This document shows, in pieces, positions 1 through 60,000 of a stretch of 60,000 bases of DNA (position 1 is the stretch's first letter; every line of letters starts with the position of its first letter). Made by a program: the position numbers and the translations under genes. The DNA comes from Chrysomallon squamiferum (taxonomy: Eukaryota; Mollusca; Gastropoda; Neomphalida; Peltospiridae), in the NCBI GenBank assembly GCA_012295275.1, contig CM022675.1:6884832-6944831 (forward strand), given 5' to 3'. The notes beneath the pieces were generated by a model that saw nothing but the letters and a program-made list of their open reading frames with translations, was not told the origin of the DNA and searched no databases.

Positions 1-265
1 AAAGAAAATTATAATAATAATAATAAATAAATAAACAACATATATTGCAATAAATAAATAAGTTACAAGAGCAAAAACAGGTATTAACAGTAATGTGTTT
101 TGTTAATAAACATAAAAAATTATATTTAAAGAAAAAAAACACATTCCTGGTTGAATAATAATTTTTTTCTGAGTTTTTATCAAATAATGATTTTAATAAT
201 AATAGTCATTAAAATTCTTCTAGTTACCAAAATGCATGTCTTTTTTTTTTTTTTTTTTCTTTTAG

Positions 266-35091
<34,826 letters not shown>

Positions 35092-35204
35092 ACATTTTTC
35101 AGACATTTAGATTTTTGTGTTCATATATGTATTCTTACTAGAGCTAAGGTACAGTGGGGCCAATAAAAATAAAAATTGTAGTTATTTGCCTTCATATTAT
35201 GTAA

Positions 35205-35570
35205 TAATGTTATTTTAGTTACTTAAGCCCATGTTGATGTTAAGCCCATTTAATTTTATTTGGTTACTTAAGTCCATATAATATTACATAAACCCATTTA
35301 ATATTCCTTGATTACTTAAGCCCACAAATTTATATTGTTTCATAAGCCCATCCAATATTTCCTGGTTACTTAAGCCCATCAAATATTTCCTGGCTACTAA
35401 AGACCATATAATATAACCTGGTTCCTTAAGACCATTTGTTTTTAAATCCCTGGTTTCTTAATATTATATGGTTACTTTAGCATTATTTAATATTACATGG
35501 TTACTTAATATTATGTGGTTTCTTAAGACCACTTAACATACATCTGATTACAAATATATGTAAGCCCATT
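35205..35570 (+). repeat. Degenerate minisatellite in gene A 3' flank
   Basis: Repeated units near CCTGGTTACTTAAGCCCAT plus AATATT, with period about 30-40 bp and strongly diverged copies. One unit is also found far away at about 46503-46535 inside a gene B intron. Confidence 0.65.
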
Positions 35571-35840
35571 CGAAATCCGTCCATTAGTTTATCAGTGTAT
35601 TTGTTTTCTTTGCAGTTATTAGTGCTTCATTTTCTTTTTAATGTAATAGATTTTAATATTTTCTTCTCCTTCTTTTTTATCTTCTGTGATGCAAAACTCA
35701 CTTCATACTTTTCTGTGATACCCAAAAAAACAAACCTTCACTGCCAAATGTTTTGTGAGTGTATGCATTAAAAGGGGGTAAAAAAAAATGTCCACATCTT
35801 CTTAAAATACTATTGTACAATTATGATGATCATTGTGAAA

Positions 35841-35846
35841 AATAAA
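35841..35846 (+). terminator. Candidate poly(A) signal AATAAA, gene A
   Basis: AATAAA in AAAAATAAAAATAAAAAATAA, about 750 nt after the stop codon. An alternative AATAAA lies at 35162-35167, about 70 nt after the stop. In such AT-rich DNA the hexamer is frequent, so either is only a candidate. Confidence 0.35.
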
Positions 35847-37177
35847 AATAAAAAATAAAATTTTTGAAAGTTTTCATTTTGATTAACGGTTGATCATGTT
35901 GCAATGAAAAACCCGTTAATTATTAATAAAAAAAAAATGTAAAAAAAAAATTTGATGAGTTTTTTTTATTATACATTTGTATTATTGTTAATATGTTAAA
36001 TGGTTAGCTAAATAACATTGAAAGGGTGTACACAATTTGAAGAAGAGGAACCAACATTCGATCCTTGTACTTAAGAGTTGTCAGGATCATGGCTTAACCA
36101 TTTGTTGCATCAAGTTTTTCTGCAACAGTTACAATAATTTTCAATTTATTTCAAATTTAAATTTCAAAAATACAAAAATCAACAAAATAAATAAATTAAT
36201 TAATAGTTTCAAATTTCAAATGAGGATCAGTTGTATTTTGACTGTAATAAAAATGACTGTAGCACATTTCTAAAAAAATAATTATTCAAATATGAGTGAC
36301 TGTATTTTTAAAATTACTTAAAAGTGAGAGAATATATTTTCAAACTATTACCCTTAGTTGCAAATGCATTTCAGTATTGTTATTAGCATATGATTTAACA
36401 CATATTTAAACATAATTTATAAAAAAAGAAAACCCATTTTGAGACTGTTTCTCCTGTTTATGGGAATACTTATTGAAGTATTAAAAATTATATTTCAAAC
36501 CTAGCTAATAAATAAAGTTAATTTTATAACTGAAAATGAAATAACAATATTAAAATTATTATTGAAAAATGTAAAAGAAACTACTTGAAATAATAATAAT
36601 GATGATGATGGTAATGTAAACAACAATGGCAACAATATGGGTAATAATTATAATTATAACAAAAATATTAATACTGCCAATAACTACTTTGGTAAATGAG
36701 GCAAATGACTGATACCGCAATTGACGATTTTTTGGATTTTTTATTTTATTGTTTTGTTTTGTTTGTTTTTGTTTTTTGTTTTTGTTGTTTTTGTTTTATT
36801 TTTTTATACAAAGATTTTATTTTAAAAACATAAAATATAAATGGTTAGAATGAGGATTTTGCATCTTTCAAGTCGGAGCTTCTGAAGACCTTAGCCGGCC
36901 CCAAACCCGTCGCCCAAATTATTTGGCTATTATTATTAAGTGTTTTTTCCGCATTTCAAAAAGAGTCTAGTTACGGCCTTGATAATAATAACAACAACAA
37001 CAATTATATCAAAACAGAATGATAAATAAATATATAACACTAATAATGATAATATTAAATAATTTACTCACTGATTAAAAGTGATGGATCTTAATCATGC
37101 ATCTTCACATCAGTAATCAAGAACATTCCATGCACTTTGATATGCGAATCCAAAAATAGCCTAACAAGTACTCTAAG

Positions 37178-37243
37178 AAGTTTTGATTCTGTAGTCTTAT
37201 CATTCCTTGGGTGGCCTAATTGTTCTACCACAGAGCTACATCT
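37178..37243 (-). other. Weak tRNA-like relic
   Basis: The minus strand reads TAGCTCTGTGGTAGAAC, matching a Pol III A box/D arm, followed about 45 nt later by GAATCAAAACT, a poor B box. The spurious reading frame through it contains SSVVEQ, typical of tRNA-derived sequence. No full cloverleaf is apparent, so this is a pseudo-tRNA or SINE head at best. Confidence 0.35.
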
Positions 37244-37467
37244 TGATAACATTCTGAGTAAGTTCATAATATCGTTTTGTTTATAATCTACGAACAAGAA
37301 ATTGAAGAAGACCAGTTAAAGAAAATTGTAACACGTCTGCTTACATAGATGGCGTCATCGTTTCGTAAAAAGAGTTACATTTGAGATCGATGTTCTCAGT
37401 GTAATTTTTAAAGATGAAATAAGTTTCAAAAAATAATTTTAAATTTAAAAAAAAAAAAAATTATAAT

Positions 37468-37505
<38 letters not shown>

Positions 37506-38079
37506 TCAGTGTTTTGTTGCGACGTCCACAAAAGAAGCACGCGCATACAGACACACGATATTTAATTTAAACCGAAAAAATATTCTTCAAAGTCGTAAAA
37601 TAATATATTCTTCCTGACTGCAAAAGGAAATGCGATCGTGCATAGCACATTAACACCATGTTACTAGCATGTCAGAATATAAATATAAATGTAGGTAAAT
37701 GCTAAAATATTATAATAGCAGGTTTCACTTCATAAACAAAATACAGAATAAGTCGGAATATATGGTTTCCGCTTGTTCAGCACACCAAAAGAAGTATGTC
37801 AAATAAAATAGGCTACAAACGTAGTATGGATTGCATTAACCCATATTCCACGGCCGTTAGTTTTCTTTCTTTTACGTCTGTGTGTTTCATTTCACGATAA
37901 GAAAAATAAAAATAAAAATTAATAAAAATGCGTCTGACATATATTAATACCGGAATGTAAATGAGATAATATCTGTAACTAAAACTGTGTTCTAGATACA
38001 ACTAATGAATGTCGTTAGACAAAGAAAGAATGACGAGGTCATGTGTTGCCATTAATACCAAAAGATAAACAGTATATTG

Positions 38080-38390
38080 TAGTGTGTAGTGCAGTTTAGT
38101 ATGTTTTAATAGTATGATTTAGTATAGTATAGTATATTATAGTTTAGTGTAGCATAGTATAGCATAATACAGTATATTATTATATAGTTCAGTATAATAC
38201 ATTATAATATAATATCGTATAGTATAGAACAGAATAGTTCAGTTTAACAGCATAATATAGTGAAGTGTAGAATATTGCAGTATGGTATAGCATTTTATAA
38301 TGCAGTGTAGTATAGTAACATGTAGAGTGGTGTACTTTAGTATGGTACAGTATAGCATAAAATAGTTCAGTACAGTACAGCAAATGATAC
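38080..38390. repeat. Degenerate TAGTA/TATAG minisatellite
   Basis: About 310 bp of diverged pentamer-like units (AGTATAGTATAGTATATTATAG and variants). No coding meaning. Confidence 0.75.
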
Positions 38391-38425
38391 AGTTATTATC
38401 GGCTTTATCTAAAAAATAAATATTA

Positions 38426-38496
38426 TAGAGATATGTATAAATAAATAAATAAATAATATTTATTTATTTATTTATTTACACATATCTCTACGTATC
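38426..38496. repeat. Palindrome with (AAAT)n arms
   Basis: TAGAGATATGTATAAATAAA and further TAAA repeats are mirrored by TTTA repeats ending TTTACACATATCTCTA. This makes a near-perfect inverted repeat of about 33-nt arms with almost no spacer. Confidence 0.75.
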
Positions 38497-39360
38497 TGAC
38501 CCTTCACATGCAAAGTTAACACAATTACTGATAACGAGATTCTCGTATCAAAATATAATTTTCTTCACAGCTGTACATTAGCTTCAGCTGTGCTAAAAAT
38601 CCCAGTTAACTAAAATATGCATGTGAAACTCAGTCAGAGATCTAGACGGCTCTTAAAGGTCTTTCAGTCCCATGGTGTGACCGGGAATATTTATCTTAGA
38701 CTGTCTTGAATTTGACAGATATTACACAGATGATAAATGAAATACGACTTTTTGATGTTTTGCTAATTAAGCACATCTTGACCGTAACGAGTTGTGTGTT
38801 TACTAAAAACTGTTCCTAATTCCATTTTTCTCTCTTTTCGTCTTCAATAACATTTCATTTTATTTTTCTTCTTCTTCTTCCCCCCCCCCCGCCTCTCTCC
38901 TTCTCTTTACTCCCTCTTTCTTTAGATACTGTTTCTTTCTTTTTCTTCTGTCAGTTTTTCTGTCTATCCTCTTTTTTCTCTCTCTCTTTCTTTTTTAAAT
39001 TACTCTCTCTCTCTCATTTGTTATTTAAGAAATAATAAAGTAGAACACATCAGTGGAAGTTATTTGAAATTCTATATGTTTCTATTTCGTAACAAAACCT
39101 CGCTTATTATTAACAAGTTTTGCTACTTGATGCGGAAATAATGTTGTGTCAACATAATTAAAATAAGTGAAATATTCACTGAGTGTGTGGTAGCATTTTT
39201 CTGAATTTTTAAATTTTTTTTTTTTTTATTATTATTATTATTTTTTTTTTTTTTTTTATTTTTGCTGTTGCAGCTAATTAGGTATGAATGCCAAATAACA
39301 ATGTTAACTTGAAATGAACTATATTAGTATTTAATTACAAAATGAATAAGCCAAACTTCT

Positions 39361-39461
<101 letters not shown>

Positions 39462-39712
39462 CTACCTTTATTCCTACTAATATTACTACTATTACTACAA
39501 GTACAATTATTACTAGTACTATCTTTATTCCTACTACTACTACGACTACAACTGCTAGAACTGCTACTTCTGCTACCATTACTACTATTATTATCACTAC
39601 TACTTTTGCTATAGCAACTACTACTACATTAAATAAACAGAAGGAAAAAAAACGATGAGCATTCATGTTGAGAAAGTCATGGTTATAATTAATCTCTTCT
39701 TTTTTTTAGTCA

Positions 39713-39752
<40 letters not shown>

Positions 39753-41107
39753 TAAAAGAAGAAGAAGATGCAATTATCTAAACGGATGCCTTTAATCACG
39801 TCCATTAAGATAACTAACGTTATCTCGCTATTTTTGAAAGAGTCGACAGTTAAAGTTTAATGATAAAATAAAAGATAAATGTTAAGGATCTTGTAAACTG
39901 AGAGGCATAAAATTAACAATTATATCTGTGTGTGGCTTTAGAATTATCGCAAACATTGAAGATCCTATCAGCAAATGAGTTGATGTTAAATTCAGTAGCT
40001 GCGGTGGGTTGTAATTTTGTTCCTTGCGATGTTTTTTTTTTTTTTTTTTTTTTTTTTATTATTATTTTTTTTTTATCTAAACTATTTTTGTCTTAATTTG
40101 TAGATAAGATTCTGTTTTGCGGAATCTGCAAAATCAGAAGTGTGCAAAAATATTATGTTTTTAGATACTATTTGTTAGCAATAAAATGCATTAAAAAATA
40201 ATAATAATAATAATAAACTATTTCAAAGTCTAAAGCCCCGAAAAAAAAAAAAAAATAAATAATTAAACAGATTTATTCGCTTGTTCTTTGGGTTTTTTTG
40301 GGGGGTGGGGGGCTCGTTTATTATTATTATTAATCAATAGAAAAGCTGCAAGGGCAAATTATATATGTAAAAATTAAGGCAGTTTTAAGAAAGTTTTTAG
40401 AATTTTCTTTCAAATATTACACTCAACAGCAATGGATTACGTGAACGATGTTACTTAAAAATATGCGTGGTTGTTGTACGTTCATTTCTAGTCACAGAAA
40501 ACATATCAAACCTTTCTAAATTAAGAAATTAAGCATGTACTGATCCATTCATTCATTCAGTATTAATAAACTAAATATAATCAACAGTATATAATGATAT
40601 TTCAAAACAAAACAAATAAAGGTTTATTTAGTTATTTTATTTTCAGTTTGTTACTGTAAACGAACCTGAAAAGAGCAGAAATATGATGAACATGAAAAAA
40701 TGAACAAAACAGCGCCATCTGAAATCCGCCATTTTGTTTTCTTCAACACAAATTACAACTAATACATTTTCACTATAATTAAAATCATTATTGCTAATTT
40801 GTTTTTATTCTTTAAAAAAATGAAGTCCATGGCAGTGGTGTAGCAGCTACATAGTAAATCACAAATGCTTCTCAATTAAAAAAATAATAATAATAAAAGA
40901 AGAAACAAAACAAAAAACCAAATTTGAAAAAAAAAAAAAAAAATCTTCACTGAAGAGTTCTGATGTTAGAGTTACGGGCCTTGATCGAAGCAGAAACAAA
41001 GGGGAGGGGGATAAATGTCCACATCTTCTTAAAATACATTGGTCCATAAAGTGAAAAATGAAAAAGACACTTCACAGAACAAGGACTATAACTCAAACAA
41101 TATGAAT

Positions 41108-41113
41108 TTTATT
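41108..41113 (-). terminator. Candidate poly(A) signal AATAAA, gene B
   Basis: TTTATT on the + strand gives AATAAA on the minus strand, about 84 nt after the stop codon of gene B. Another lies near 40803-40808. Either is only a candidate in this base composition. Confidence 0.35.
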
Positions 41114-41196
41114 ACCATTAAATGTTTTTTTTTTTTTTTTGTTTGTTTAAAAAAATAAAAAGAGAGATAAGTAATTTAAAATAAACGTGTATTTGC

Positions 41197-59947
<18,751 letters not shown>

Positions 59948-60000
59948 CTAGAAATAATTTTATCAACATGATTAACAGCAATTGTAAGTTGGAAAAGAAT

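Larger units (their letters stand above)
35092..35870 (+). other. Gene A 3' UTR and downstream flank
   Basis: The untranslated sequence starts after TAA 35089-35091. AATAAA occurs at 35162-35167 and again at 35841-35846 in an A-rich tract. Between them lies a degenerate tandem repeat of GGTTACTTAAGCCCAT-type units (about 35205-35570). The true poly(A) site cannot be decided from sequence. A 25-nt segment at 35786-35810 recurs at 41013-41037. Confidence 0.55.

Noticed and set aside
36037-36273. 78-codon + strand frame in the intergenic region
   Set aside because: Low-complexity Asn/Lys/Ile-rich translation of AT-rich DNA with no recognisable motif.
36860-36920. GC-richer patch in the intergenic region
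   Set aside because: No open frame, RNA fold or repeat partner was recognised; too short to call.
37091-37297. 68-codon minus-strand frame with RCSSVVEQLGHPR
   Set aside because: The SSVVEQ string is characteristic of translated tRNA-like DNA, and no protein domain or splice context supports it.

Overview
This is a eukaryotic (metazoan) genomic window: very AT-rich, dense in (AAT)n/(ATT)n and other simple repeats, with genes split into short exons by GT-AG introns that usually end in TTTTAG or TTTCAG. It holds two fibrillar collagen genes arranged tail to tail. The combination of fibrillar collagens, compact introns and non-vertebrate sequence points to an invertebrate. A Gly-to-Ala imperfection shared by both helices recalls mollusc and annelid collagens as I remember them, but the phylum cannot be fixed from the sequence alone.

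Gene A (+ strand, 266 to 35091, 5' end outside the window) has three parts. The first is an array of 32 in-frame micro-exons (12 to 30 nt each, 266-11426) encoding about 223 residues of Gly/Ser/Thr-rich, non-collagenous sequence. The second is one telopeptide exon and 38 collagenous exons that rebuild a complete 337-triplet (1011-residue) helix. The third is two C-telopeptide exons and five exons for a fibrillar C-propeptide (COLF1) ending at TAA 35089-35091. One helix exon (31356-31399) is 44 nt where 45 is expected, which as written shifts the frame just before the C-propeptide.

Gene B (- strand, 59947 down to 41197, 5' end outside the window) has 30 helix exons, a helix/telopeptide exon, a linker exon and five C-propeptide exons. 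Its helix exon lengths (144, 99, 108, 54, 108, 45 and so on) match those of gene A one for one over 29 consecutive exons, so the two genes are paralogues. Projecting A's exon pattern, B lacks 513 nt of helix plus its N-terminal region, all beyond position 60000.

Both C-propeptides keep the six cysteines of the intrachain disulfides and lack both interchain cysteines (C2, C3). Both helices carry a Gly-to-Ala break at the same triplet of the same 216-nt exon. B keeps a GFPGER integrin-binding motif at the position equivalent to 502-507 of human alpha1(I), while A has lost it. Helical cross-link lysines equivalent to K87 (A) and K930 (A and B) are present.

The 6.1-kb region between the genes (35092-41196) holds the two 3' ends, minisatellites, microsatellites, a palindrome and weak tRNA-like relics, but no convincing gene.

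The most unusual element is the micro-exon array. It appears to have grown by tandem duplication of exon-intron units, includes at least one dead unit, and could allow many in-frame splice isoforms of a collagen N-terminal extension.
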